Origin: Spizellomyces sp. 'palustris'
Taxonomy: Eukaryota; Chytridiomycota; Chytridiomycetes; Spizellomycetales; Spizellomycetaceae
Length of the DNA: 64,000 bases
Assembly (NCBI GenBank): GCA_006535965.1
Contig: QEAR01000039.1
Span: 121,186-185,185, forward strand
Reading direction: 5' to 3'
The translations under genes were made by a program, and so were the position numbers. The notes beneath the pieces were generated by a model, which was given only the letters and a program-made list of their open reading frames with translations, was not told the origin of the DNA and made no database searches. This document shows, piece after piece, positions 37,293 to 48,657 of the stretch; positions within the stretch are counted from its first letter, which is position 1; each line of letters begins with the position of its first letter.

Positions 37293-38732
37293 TTACGTGA
37301 CCGTCTTGGCTGCAATTCCAGCAAGTTCCTTCCGTTTCCTCCAATAATTTTCCAGATTGTCTCTCAAAACGACCTTATCTCGTTCTTTTTGTGTGAAAGG
37401 GTGGGAGAGAAGGTCCCGGGCTGATGGGCGCTACACATATTTCGCTATTGAGCACTTGGGCATAAGAAAAGGTACCAGATGATACCTTACCTCTGCAGGC
37501 TGCTTGGTCAAGCATTTGCTAACAAAGTCACGAAATTCGGGAGAAAACTGTGATCCTTTCAGTATAGGGGCATCATCGGCAACAGTTGCATATAACACCT
37601 GCAAGAAAGTCGACGTTTGCATATGGAATGGGAAAGCAACTTTTTTAATACGGAAACTTACGTCCATTGGATGTAGATGTGATCGAGGTGGGGCGCCGGT
37701 TGCTAGTTCAATCGCCAGAATTCCTACACTCCATATGTCGACCTAGCGAAAGATTTGTGAGGTTTATATCATGTTCGATTACCTGATGACAGCCAAAACC
37801 AACCTTAACACCATATTGCTCGCCTCTGATAATCTCTGGCGCCATATAGAGCTACCCGATACAAAATCAAAAACAATTTTATGATGAAAACATCGCCTAT
37901 TTGACAAAACTCACCGGCGTCCCAACGAATGTAGACCTCGACGTACTATTCGGCGCAATCTGTCCAGCAACCCCAAAATCCGCGAGCTTTAGCGAGCCGC
38001 TATTGTCAAACAGTATGTTTTCAGCTGTGTCACATAAATGCTTATAAGTGGCCGTTGTCAGAAAATCGCCAAAGCGAGCCTTTGAAATTACCTTTGATAT
38101 CTCTATGTATCCGTTTCTCTGAATGCATGTAGTCCAATCCTTTCAGAACCTCACGGAGAATGCATGAGCATTGCTCCTCAGATAGCTTTGCAAACTTGAT
38201 CTGTTTGACGCAGTGATAATAAGAAGCTCTGTCATTTCCGTTGCAAGTATTATTAGGCATTTACCAATTCTGCAGCGGTTCCTCCGCCCAAGTATTCCTA
38301 TTAGCTAGCTTGTCAATTACATGATAAGAGAGAAATAAGACAAGTACAACTGGACCTACCATTGCAATATAAAGCTTGCTATGCCAAAGCCACGACCCGA
38401 AATACCGCGCAAGATGTGGCGAAAAGCACTTGGCTTGAAAGTCCACTTCATACCTATATCCCAACATCCAGTAGTTGAGTAAAGGAGGTTATCCTCAAAG
38501 ATTGCGGTGTCACAAGATATTACAGCAGATCCTCCAAGTCATCTTGTGTTTGTTCCAGATCGATTATCTTTAGGGCGACGAAGCGTTGCGGATCCTGCTT
38601 TGAGACGCTGTAAAAACGGATCATCAGCCTCGCTTCATAAAAAAGTGGTGCTTTGGAAATCCCAACGTACGATTTGTAAATCTCCCCAAATGACCCTTCA
38701 CCCACTTTCTCCACCAAAGTATAGACGAGCAT
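37293..38732 (-). CDS. Ste20-family (germinal-centre type) serine/threonine kinase
   Basis: Ten small exons (38671-38732, 38524-38607, 38360-38453, 38265-38297, 38092-38200, 37915-38024, 37804-37851, 37662-37742, 37491-37598, 37293-37430) give 288 residues, essentially a bare kinase domain. Motifs in order: glycine loop [12 protein letters not shown], catalytic Lys in [21 protein letters not shown] hinge, catalytic loop [14 protein letters not shown], metal loop [10 protein letters not shown], activation segment [37 protein letters not shown], and [12 protein letters not shown]. The GGGTAAEL hinge and TFVGTP segment are typical of the MST/Sps1/Sid1 group, kinases of septation, polarity or stress pathways. 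All catalytic residues are present; no regulatory tail longer than about 25 residues. ATG 38732 is the only start after an in-frame stop. Confidence 0.9.
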
Positions 38733-38802
38733 AGGATCCGACACCTTTTCCAGAATGTCTTAGTGTCAGATTCTCAAATAACGGGTTGGCACACACACGA
38801 GA

Positions 38803-41800
38803 TCAAAACCATACTTCAGGTTTCACGATAACAGGATACCGACGAGACCGGACAGTCAGTCGAATCGAACTTAGATCGTCATCGCTGCGAGGTTTGCCAA
38901 AGTAAAAGTCTCGTTCGTACAAAAGATTGATTCCCCTGATTGATGAACCAGAACCATTAGAAGGTGTCCAGTATTCACAGCATCTTTCCATTTCCCATGC
39001 CATGCAACAAACAATCAAAGAAACCTCTCCCAAGCAAGCACACACACATACTTTTCAAACATCACAGCATCAATCTTTCCCAATTTTGACGTATCGAGAT
39101 ATTGGAACGAGGCATGCATCCGACTTGCACCGATATCACCATGCCCCATGTCCCTCATAAACTGATGGTTCGCATGCAAAGAGAGAGGAACAAGACAGTC
39201 AGCTCGGTAGGGCAAGTGAACCATGGTATAAAAAGCTCACTCCGAACCTCTCTAAAGTCATTCTCTGTCCAGTATCCATCCCCATCCTGGTCGTATTTTG
39301 CAATGACTTGTCTAAGATAATATCATTGTTAGCGAGGAGAGTTTCCAACGAGGAATGTCGTTCATTCTTTTACCTGGTCTTTTCAGATACCTGACTCTGT
39401 TGTGATTTGTGAGATTACGAGGCAGTGTCAGAGATGAGGGCAAGCGGCTTGATTCACATAGAGAGCGAACGAGCCATGCATCACTTACCATCTTGGCTAT
39501 CTCGCAGCCGAACTGAGAGCGTTCCCACCTTGCAACAAAACGTTGAAACTGGAATGCTTATAATTCACCGATGAGGCCAAAAATCACATGGGATCTGGAT
39601 TTGGGGATCTCATAGGGCGGAGATCCTTAACAAATACATGAAATGCTCCGAAAATTGCTCTTTATTCAGGGTCAGATTTGATTCCTTGCCAGACACACCA
39701 TCTAGAAATCTCATGCCGTTGACAGAGCCCACCCGTCGCAGCAGTGAAACCAACCCAAGCCAACGGACTACCGCAAACATCGATCATATCTATGTCTTTT
39801 ACTGTCAAAATTCTCTCAAAATCTGTTCCTACATCCTCAGCTGCACCACTCCTATCGGTTAGAAGCACCTGTAAAGACTTTTCAGATGGCATCCATATAA
39901 TCTGACAATGATAGTTAGTCCCATTGTTTAATGGCGGGAGGCGGGTAGCAAGGCCTTTGGAATAATCATGGTGTGCACTGTTGGGTAAATTTCCGCGTGT
40001 TTGCACACTATACTGAGTCGGTGAGGAATTGCAAACATCCATTATATAGCGTGGGCATGTCGAACATACCTGACGTGATTCCCATTCGGGTCGCCGCGAT
40101 CACCATTGGCATACGTGTCGAATTCAACGGCAACTGAATGAGGAATCCCCTCATAACCCAAACCAGAACCACCGACATTGGATGCGCCGCAAGCACTCGA
40201 GGCATGCGACTGAATGACAAAAGCAAACCCATCGGCACAGCCCTCGGCCGAACGTCCATCCTTGTTTGAAATGCGAAAGGTAAAGTCAACGATGCAAGAT
40301 GCTCCGAGATCGATTTGCTTTGATGCAAAGACGCTGCCAATCTTGTCTGGCTGAGCTGGAGTAAGCTCAACCGATGGACCCGTTTTCTTCGCCGCTCCTG
40401 TTGGCCAATATAGCGATCAGTTGTAGCGCCGTGCCGACACAAAGTTGATCTTTCCTTACCTGACAATGCAATATCAGCAGACGTATCCCCCAACTTGAAG
40501 ACAATATGCACGCCTAATTTCATTTGTTGATAAATGGTCATATGAAATCTTTTTAACAGATCCGAAGATACCTTGCTGTGGTTTGACAGTGAGCTGATTT
40601 CCGCTAGTCCCTAATTCTCCTCTTGCCGCACGCCATTCAAGTGAACCCGATTGTCGCGAAACCAAATCCTTTGAATGTGCTGTTCGTTGCAAAGTGGTTT
40701 TCAACTGGCTTTGTTCCGTCTTATCACGTTCCTCCAGCTCTGCCCGAACACTTGGAGGTAAATCGGCTCTTTTCCGGGCTGTCATGTCGCGAAGCGTCTA
40801 CTTGGAAAAATGATGGTCAAAAAGGCTCTCCGAAATGCCTCGTCTTATGATTACCTTATCCAGCCAGTCTTCGCTAACCATAATTCGCCGTGTCTGCACC
40901 TCCTCAAAGTTGCGCGTATATCTGTGAATCACGTCCACTACCTCATCGCTGCCAAAGGCAAAGACGTAGTTCAACTTCTTTCCCCAGCCGGCTTCATATC
41001 TGCCAACACCATCATTCGTGAAATGCCACAAGACAGCTGCGAAAGAAGAGTAACTTACACCAAAGGTTGATCATAGGATTGCTCCCCTTCGCATGAATCA
41101 CAGTTTACTGTAAAGTGGTTTGAGCAATGTGATCCTCACATGAGTCTTAAACAATACTAATACTGACTCCAGCGGTTCTCCTTCTCATTGTATATCTCTG
41201 TCCAGACCTGGCGGCCCATATCAATGCATAAAGTTCATAATATGCGGTAACTTGAAACCGCGGACTTACATGATCCGTGAAATCCAGAATATACCGTGTC
41301 TCAAACCCCATGGCTTTGGAAAAGAGACAGAAAACCTAGTTATGCAGGTCAACTATCAGGGCACTGTGCATATGCTGCGAGATGACTTACGTTCGCCCAC
41401 TCGCCACAGCGGCCACGTCTGGTCTCGCATAACTTCACTGGGTCACTTCACAAACGTCAGAATGTGTGAAGCACGATAAGGAACACATTGCCAGATCGTA
41501 CTTGTAGCGTGGAAAGCGGGTATGCCGGCGGCAAGATGTGCATACATAAAGTTCTACCCGAGCTCCGCCATGTCGGAGCTCTGCATCGGTAGGCGCGGCT
41601 CCCCCGACACTCGTCGTGGGACTCTATAATACACATTTAGAGCATGTAGAGGAAGCTCGTTACGCAATTAGCGTTACCTTGCAGTAATCGCACGGTGGTT
41701 CGTTCACCCAAACAAAGTACTGGATCGAGCTTGTCAATCGATAGCATATCCAATTGGCCACAGATAGTCCCGAATAAGCTGACCGGTGCACCCACCTCAT

Positions 41801-42279
41801 TCTTGAACCACCTTAAGAGTGCTTTCACAAGATGATCATGGAAATTGCTTCCAGGATTTGCATCTACCAATTTGTGTGCTTCCTCGTGTAATCGGTCGAC
41901 TGGTATCTCATTCCGAGCTATATCCTATTGAGAGGTGGATGCCAAGTGTCAGCAATTGAGGGAATATTTCGTCACCACTTGTTAATGTGTATATCTACCT
42001 GGAGTTCAATATCATCATATTTCATGACATGTCTGGCTGTGGACTGCAGGCTGTCATGTTGTTAGACATGGTGATGAACCATTGATAACAGGAGAGCTTT
42101 ACACTCTAGTCATGCGCTTACCGTTCGAGCATGTCACGTTGGCCGAGTGCAAAGTTGGACGGACGTACCGTGCTTGCTGCTGCTGCATTCGCTTGTTCTC
42201 TCGCCGCTCGTGCTCTCCGCCAGGTGAGGTAGCTATTTCACATCACTTAGCGGATGTGGTGACTAGGAGGAACGGACAT
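38803..42279 (-). CDS. PNG1: Peptide:N-glycanase with L-type lectin domain and EF-hand tail
   Basis: The N-terminal half is a cytosolic PNGase, which strips N-glycans from misfolded ER-exported glycoproteins. Visible are NEPPCDYCK with YVCTSCRRHTRFPRYNDP (zinc site), the catalytic Cys in CETRRGRCGEWAN (codon 41406-41408), His in ILDFTDHVWTEIY, Asp in WINCDSCEG, then YEAGWGKKLNYVFAF and the SGSLEWRAARGELG block seen in NGLY1. Where NGLY1 has its PAW domain, this protein has a legume/L-type lectin fold: SCIVDFTFRISNKDGRSAEG, CADGFAFVIQSH, GLGYEGIPHSVAVEFDTYAN, PLAWVGFTAATGGLCQRHEI. A 169-nt intron (39530-39698) then joins exons with an EF-hand (YDQDGDGYWTENDF) and a tail ending PVIVKPEVWF. The EF-hand exons have no ATG of their own. 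Splicing is in phase (Trp TG|G), so I treat them as one gene. The first exons near 42.1-42.28 kb are uncertain. Confidence 0.8.
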
Positions 42280-42550
42280 GTTGATTCAGTTTTACTTTGC
42301 TGCCACCACGTCTGCGAGTCTCCTTGCTTCCGCAATCTCCATGTCTTTGGTGAAGATTCTCCGGGCTGTCGAGAGATAGAAAGAGGGGAGGAACTCAAAT
42401 GAAAACGTGCTGATTGAAAGTCCCGCAGATATGTATATAAGTGATAATGCAACAAAGCAAGTCGGTGACGACACTGTAAAAGGGTCACAGAAGCAGCCAT
42501 GGGTAACGAATGTAATGCGGAAAAGGCACGAAGTCCAGTGAGACGGTTCC

Positions 42551-42627
42551 CTCTACATACATATTGATCTTCAATGAAGGCTTGCTCGCTCTACATACGT
42601 ATTGGTTTTCTAATGAAGGCTTGCACG
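42551..42627. repeat. Two-copy imperfect 38-bp tandem repeat
   Basis: Both copies start ctctacatac and contain aatgaaggcttgc. Copy 1 is 42551-42588 and copy 2 is 42589-42627, with a few substitutions and one indel. Confidence 0.8.
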
Positions 42628-43315
42628 ATCGTTTCAATTTCGACGCAGTGTGTGGTTGAATTTCTAGGATTTGGATGACATAATCTACTATACCACGGTT
42701 CCGAACAACTGTCTCCCTCCATTGCCAGGGCAAGCTTGATCTACGGTCAGAAGCCAGAGACGATGAAAGGATATTCTGAGTTTGAGATGATCATATTGGA
42801 TATATACTAGATGTGGAATTCTGCAGATTGCCAAGGTACTCTGTACTTGCACGGTTCAACAAAAGTTGTTCACTATCAATAAACAGTCTCTTATTGCTGC
42901 ACAGGATACTTCCTATGACAAGTCAGACACACCTAGCGACATATGCTTGGTTGCCAGAGGAAATACTGTGGCAAAACCCGCAGTGGATATCCGGCACACT
43001 GGGACTCTGAAGTTTTGGATGACACACCATTCAACTTTACCATTCCCCGAAATCTGCCTCTTGCGCAAGAAGCTGACGCACATGATTGTTGCCCGGAAGA
43101 GCCGCTTTGTCCCCATCTCAAAGGTAGTTGAAGATATAGCTTTCACATTCTCCATAATACCGGGGCTCTATCAAGACTTTGTCCTTGCTAGACCTGACAT
43201 GCTTTCCTGCCGAGGACGAGTTTCGCGATGGTAGCAGCGGCGTTCTCGAATACTTCAGAGTATGCCAGTTGGGATTATGTCATTGTCACTTGCTTGAAGA
43301 GATCTGCTAGGGATT

Positions 43316-43332
43316 CACGGTGGTCCACCGTG
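43316..43332. repeat. 17-nt near-perfect palindrome
   Basis: CACGGTGG, one T, CCACCGTG. Eight paired bases with a single central base, in intergenic DNA between PNG1 and EMC5. It would suit a dimeric protein site better than a hairpin because there is no loop. Confidence 0.7.
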
Positions 43333-43840
43333 TTTCCTTCGCACATATTGTGGCTCCGTCGTTGGACATTTTAGAGTCCTCCAAGTTTCAAACTCTTGGC
43401 CTCGTTATACCATAACGGGGATAGTTTATTTTCATCGTGTCCTGGCTCATAAGCCGCACGGGTCTCCTCTCTGGAGCAACAAATGTGACGCCAGTCCCCG
43501 TCTGAAATAATGATCACATCGTTACCAGTTCATGCGTGATAGACCTGTCCGATCCAAAGTGGTAGGACGGACGGAGCCTTGATATCAAGCTTGTGATCTC
43601 CCATAACCGCATTTTCACCCAGTTGCAATCGTTTATAGACTTACAAGGCGGTCGTCCAGAGATATGGGATCAAGAAAGGTCAGTTTGTAGCCAAAAACCG
43701 TAGCAATGCCGTACGTCCCGTCTCATTTGAGTGGCACGTGACCATATGCGATCGCGGTGTGATACTCGCAAATTGCAGGATCTGCTGCAGATAGATTTTG
43801 TTTGGCAACGCCTTTCTCAACAACTCACTACAGCATCGGC

Positions 43841-44575
43841 ATGACGTCGTGGATTGGCCGCCTAGTTTATACGGTAGGTTTGATTTAGCGGTACATGCAG
43901 AACTCGACCAATGTATGTTATTTGTATTCAACTAAGGACCATGGGCCGCTTACAGATTGGAGCAATGCTGCTCGTACACTCTGGTTACTCGGCATTCGAA
44001 CGTAAGTGGTCCTTACCTGTGGGTTGGGTGGATTTCCCGAGTGCTGTAACTGAAATGCTGTGCTTGCACTGGACCATGATGCTCCTGTTGGGACGACACG
44101 GTTGAAATGTGCGGGCGGCCTAAAATCCGCTTCTGTACTGGAGGCTGAAGAAAACAGTTGGGAGGTTGAACGAGGATTGTACTTTAACCATTTTGCTTGC
44201 ATTCACAGACTTGGCATATATAAAAGTGATTGGCAAACACGAGTCTCAACTACCGATTGATGTACGTTCTTTTCACAGTGGGCTGGGCAAATAGGGTACA
44301 TTTCTAACAGGCAGATTGCTTATCAGATTGTGGGGGAATGTCTGGTTAGCGTCTTGCTGTGCATATTGGGTGTCGTCCTAGTCGCTGGCGATCTGCAACC
44401 CATTTCACTCGAAAAGCAACTGTCCCGAATGTAAGTCGTCCACACTCAACCCCGGCTTGGGGTTCTTAGCTGTGTACTAACCTAACCTGTCAATAGGACA
44501 CTGGATTCAATCGATATGCGACCGTCCTTCCGGACACTGCACCATCGGGGAAAGGCAATTTTTCGATCATTGTAG
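43841..44575 (+). CDS. EMC5: ER membrane protein complex subunit 5
   Basis: Subunit 5 (MMGT1 in animals) of the EMC insertase, which places tail-anchored and multipass proteins in the ER membrane. Five tiny exons (43841-43873, 43956-44001, 44209-44261, 44315-44430, 44497-44575) encode 108 residues, the normal family size. Start MTSWIGRLVYTIGAMLLVHS gives the first membrane segment, then GYSAFEHLAYIKVIGKHESQ and LPIDIAYQIVGECLVSVLLC give the conserved LPIDI motif and second segment. The end MRPSFRTLHHRGKAIF matches the family RPSF..FNHRG signature. Intron 2 is long for this window (207 nt), and the last intron has a textbook branch site (tactaac). No single frame exceeds 60 relevant codons. 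Confidence 0.92.
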
Positions 44576-44722
44576 TATTGGTTGTCCAGTTGAGAATGAA
44601 GATTGCAGTTATTCTATATTGTGTATTTGCATCCCTGATACCAACACGGTGCTTCAGTTATGGTGACCATAACTTCTTTTGGCCTCATGCTTTTTGCGAT
44701 ACCATTATGCAGCTTGATTCGC

Positions 44723-47568
44723 TCAAGGTTGATTGTAAATCGTCTCCTCATGCTTTCGCTTGGCCTTGTACTGCCCGGCCTTGGCTTGAGCAGCCTAAGG
44801 TAGGCAAAGAGCGCATGTTAGCTACATTACTTAGGAACAATTCCAGAGATGTCCAGCTTACCTCATGCCTCGCCAACCACGAGGGAACCGTTGATATTGA
44901 ACTCTTTTGAATTGTCTGCTTAAGGTCATAAAAGACATCCGCATCGCTTTCACTAAGAAACGTGATGGCTACTCCAGCCTTCCCAGCACGACCCGTACGT
45001 CCAATACGATGTGTGTAATCTTCAATGTTCTTGGCCATGTCGTAGTTAACGACAAGTGAAACATTCTTAACGTCAATACCACGACCGGCAACATCGGTGG
45101 CGACAAGGATGTCCCTCGCTCCGTTCTTGAGAGCCGCAAGAGCAGTTTCACGCTGTTCTTGGGACTTTCCACCATGTAACACAGTGGACTTGTACTAGAA
45201 AAATGGTGATGGTTGTAATTAGGTCTTCAGCATGCACAAAGAGAGCCATAAAAATCCAATGTACCCCGAGCTTTTCCAGTGCTTTTGCCAAAACATCGGC
45301 ACCTTTCTTTTGATTGACAAAGATGATAATTGGCGGCTCAAAGCCCTGGTGCAACAACTCAAGTAATCGTTGCTTCTTTTTATTTTCGTCATTGATATTT
45401 TCGACTCTTTGTTCAATCGTATCGACAACCTGACCGGCAGTACCAATAGTGACTACCGCAGGTCTTCGAAGGTACCGTTTGGCGAGTCGTTCAACCGCTG
45501 CCGGCATGGTAGCTGAAAACATGACAGTTTGACGGAAGCGCGTCTCTTTTCCAAGCGCCTTCCGCAACTCTTCTGGATTCTCCGCCTCATCCGTGTCCGG
45601 CTTGATATTTGAAACGGGCAAGGCATCCAAGATGTAATTAACGTCCGCCTCGAAACCCATGTCAATCATCCTATCAGCTTCATCCATGACTACGTACGCA
45701 CACTGGCCGAGTACCAAGATGCGTCGATCCAAACAATCCTTGAGACGACCAGGCGTTGCAATGACAATATGGGCACCATCACGGAGGTTAAAAGACTGCT
45801 CTTCTATTGTGTGTCCACCGACGATGGAGACACAGATGAATCCCATTCCTTTGGCAAACTTGCTCGCTTCTTGCTCGATTTGCTGCGCCAATTCACGCGT
45901 TGGGGCAAGAATGAGGGCGTATGGGCCCTGGCTCTGGTTTTCTTCAGTAAGAGGTGGGAGCTCGTTGATGTAAACCAGCATAGGAATAACGAATGACGCG
46001 GTCTTTCCTGAGCCTGTCTCAGCTACTCCAATAATATCTCGATTCTGCAGTCCAATGGGGATAGCTTGCCGTTGAATGGGAGTTGGTTCCTTGTAACCAA
46101 TATTAGCGATAACGTCCAGAAGCTTTGGTGGTAGGGGAGATTCACTCCAGGTGCGCATTGGGTTGGGAATGTTCCCTCCTTTCGTCGAGATATTGAAATC
46201 CTCTTTGAAGATACGCCAATCTCTCTCCTTCATTTCCGTAAGAGGTTTCTCCGACCAATGACGGTCGTCCCACGCAGTTTTGCGCTCCTTTGCACGATCA
46301 ATTTCCTCAAGTGCGATGGCACGGTCCACTTCCTCAGTGGTTCGTCGTTCATGCAGCATATGATCGTAGAAGGCGGCCCTTGCCTTTTTCTGCTCCTTAA
46401 GGTCGATACCGGCAATGTGCCCTCGACCAAAAAATTGAGGTTCATGTCGGTTCGCATATAGGGGATTAATGTCTTGAGATGTATCTTCTCCGGCGTCCCA
46501 GTCAAAGACAAACTTTTTATCATTCATCCTTCGGATCTTTCTTCTCTTCCGCTCCGTTCCCATATACCGATCCCTGATGGCCTGTAGCTCCTTTTCCCCA
46601 AGACCTTCTTCATTTCCATTGCTCGTGACGCTCTCCTCACGCTCAGTGCGACGAACATCCCTTTCCTTCCTATCCCTATTTCGATCATTTCGATCATACC
46701 CACGATCCCAATCTCTATCTCTTCGGTCGAAATCTCGATCTCGATTCCTCCGCCCGCCTCTATCATAGTCATTCTGATATCGATTGTCCCGCCAATTCCG
46801 CTGCTCCTCCCTTATCCGAACTGCTTTCAAGAGAGATGCGTAGTGAATGATTCATGTACCTAACCCATTCTCGGAAAGCAAGAGCAAAATCTTACCTTCG
46901 CCATTCTGAGACTCTGAGAAGAAAGCCATGCGCGCTTGACGCTCTTCTTCTTGCTTTTTTCGCTGCTCTTCCACCTCCTTTTGCCGTTTTTCTAATGCAA
47001 GGTTGGCTCTTTCTGCTTTTGATAAGAAAACCGGCTTCTCGTTTGCGGCCTTCTCTTCCGTCCTATTCTTCAGTAGCTCTTCCAGCGATATTGGCACTTT
47101 CTTCTGTGGCGGATTACTCTCTTCTGCGCTAGTCACACCATTTTCTCCATTGGTACCGTCTGGTCTGGCCGAGACTGGTTTTTGCTCGCCATCAACGTCC
47201 ATAATATCCCGATCCTTTCGCGACTCATCAAGCCTGTCGTCCTGCTCTCGGTCTCTGTTTTTGTCCCTCTCTTCCCATCTTCGGTCATTTGGGCGACCAT
47301 ACGACGAAGGTGGGCCTCTGTCATCCCCTCGACGATCTCCTCGGTTGTCCCTTCGGTCATAATAGTGGCCAGCCCTCCTCTGATCATCGTAATCCCGTCG
47401 TCGATCATAGTCCCTATCCCGATAACGATCTCGGTCGGGCTCATTGGGGCGGTCGCTCATGCGCTCCATATGTGGATGCCCACGCTCACGGTCACGGCCG
47501 TCGTAACGGCCCCGGTCATCCTGTCGATAGCTTTCGACAATCGGGTAAGCATACCGTCTGGTTGCCAT
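44723..47568 (-). CDS. PRP28: PRP28/DDX23 DEAD-box pre-mRNA splicing helicase
   Basis: DEAD-box ATPase of the U5 snRNP that displaces U1 from the 5' splice site during spliceosome activation. Four exons (46896-47568, 45265-46823, 44862-45194, 44723-44794) give 878 residues. The N-terminal third is rich in RD/RE/RY repeats ([18 protein letters not shown]), as in animal DDX23 and unlike the short yeast Prp28. The helicase core shows [108 protein letters not shown] and [13 protein letters not shown]. All ATPase and helicase motifs are intact. End [14 protein letters not shown] is the conserved C-terminus. Confidence 0.94.
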
Positions 47569-48657
47569 AATATGCGACTATTTATAGTCAGACAAACCTT
47601 CTTCTGTCCATGGACTCTATGCGAGCAAATCAAACTAATGGGATGAGTGAGATCTGGGGCGACTTTGAACAACAGACAGTCTCGGTGTGCGCAGTTAAAT
47701 AATCACATGACTAGATGACTGTTCCGTTCAGATGAAATCCGAGCTGCTTGCTTTATCTACTGCTTCCCTTCCCTTGTATTTATTCCTACTCTAAGCTTCT
47801 AGGGCGATATGACACAACCAGCACGGCGAACTGTAAAAACGCTGTCAAGCAGTTTTGCCTCATGTGGTGCACAGGCATGCTGAGATCTCGGGATAATGAT
47901 ATTGGTATTTTACTGAACGCCCCTTTCCCCATATTGTTATTAGGCATCAGCGTACGGCAAGTGCGTTAGTCACCATTTCGCGGACATTCACAAAGACTCG
48001 TGTGCCAAAGAGTTTAAAGCTTTCCGCGAGTGCTTTGTGAAAGCGGTACATACACATGAAATATGCCCGATTGTATATTTCTTTTCTCATAATAATCGCT
48101 TCAATTCCTTAGTTGAGAAGTAAATAATGTCGACCGCGTTGAGAGAAATGTTGATCAAAACTGCCAATCTCCTGTTTACGCTGTGCCCAGACATTGGACC
48201 GGTTGAGCAAACCCGCTCCCCCCTTGTCCCCCGATTCTATGCGAACGGAAGGGGCTGGAAGTCCCAATTGGGGATAGTTGATTAGCAATGGCTACGGTTT
48301 CGTGTGATATCTACTCCCTCCACAATACAAAATGGACGGCAACGGCGTTTCAAACGTCAGTCCCTGTGGCTCAGGTCCAACGACGGTTAATGTTTGCAGA
48401 GGATACAAATATCCGGAGCTTCACCGCACATCCAACATCCAATACAGCATCAGAAATCGGCTCTCAAGCCGAAGAACAATGTATATATGGTTGGACCACA
48501 GGTTTGACGGGAATTTTTTCTCCCGCTATCTTTGCCCGGACGGAATGCATCGTCAATGTACCAATATTTGTTCTGGTACTGAAAGATATACCTTGATTCA
48601 TTATGCAATACCAACTGTGGCCTATGAAATAACCTCTGTGAGGACGAGTGACTCCAT
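47569..48657. other. Intergenic, 1.1 kb
   Basis: Between the PRP28 start and the UBX gene stop, both on the minus strand. Plus-strand frames of 100-150 codons at 48.29-48.79 kb show no domain and partly run antisense to the UBX gene end. I see nothing supportable. Confidence 0.5.

Larger units (their letters stand above)
42280..43840. other. Intergenic, 1.56 kb
   Basis: I find no supported gene. Open frames up to about 120 codons (for example plus 42866-43234) have no domain. It holds a 38-bp tandem duplication and a 17-nt palindrome, listed separately. Confidence 0.5.

Noticed and set aside
42866-43234. 122-codon plus-strand frame between PNG1 and EMC5
   Set aside because: No motif recognised on either strand and no supporting exon structure.
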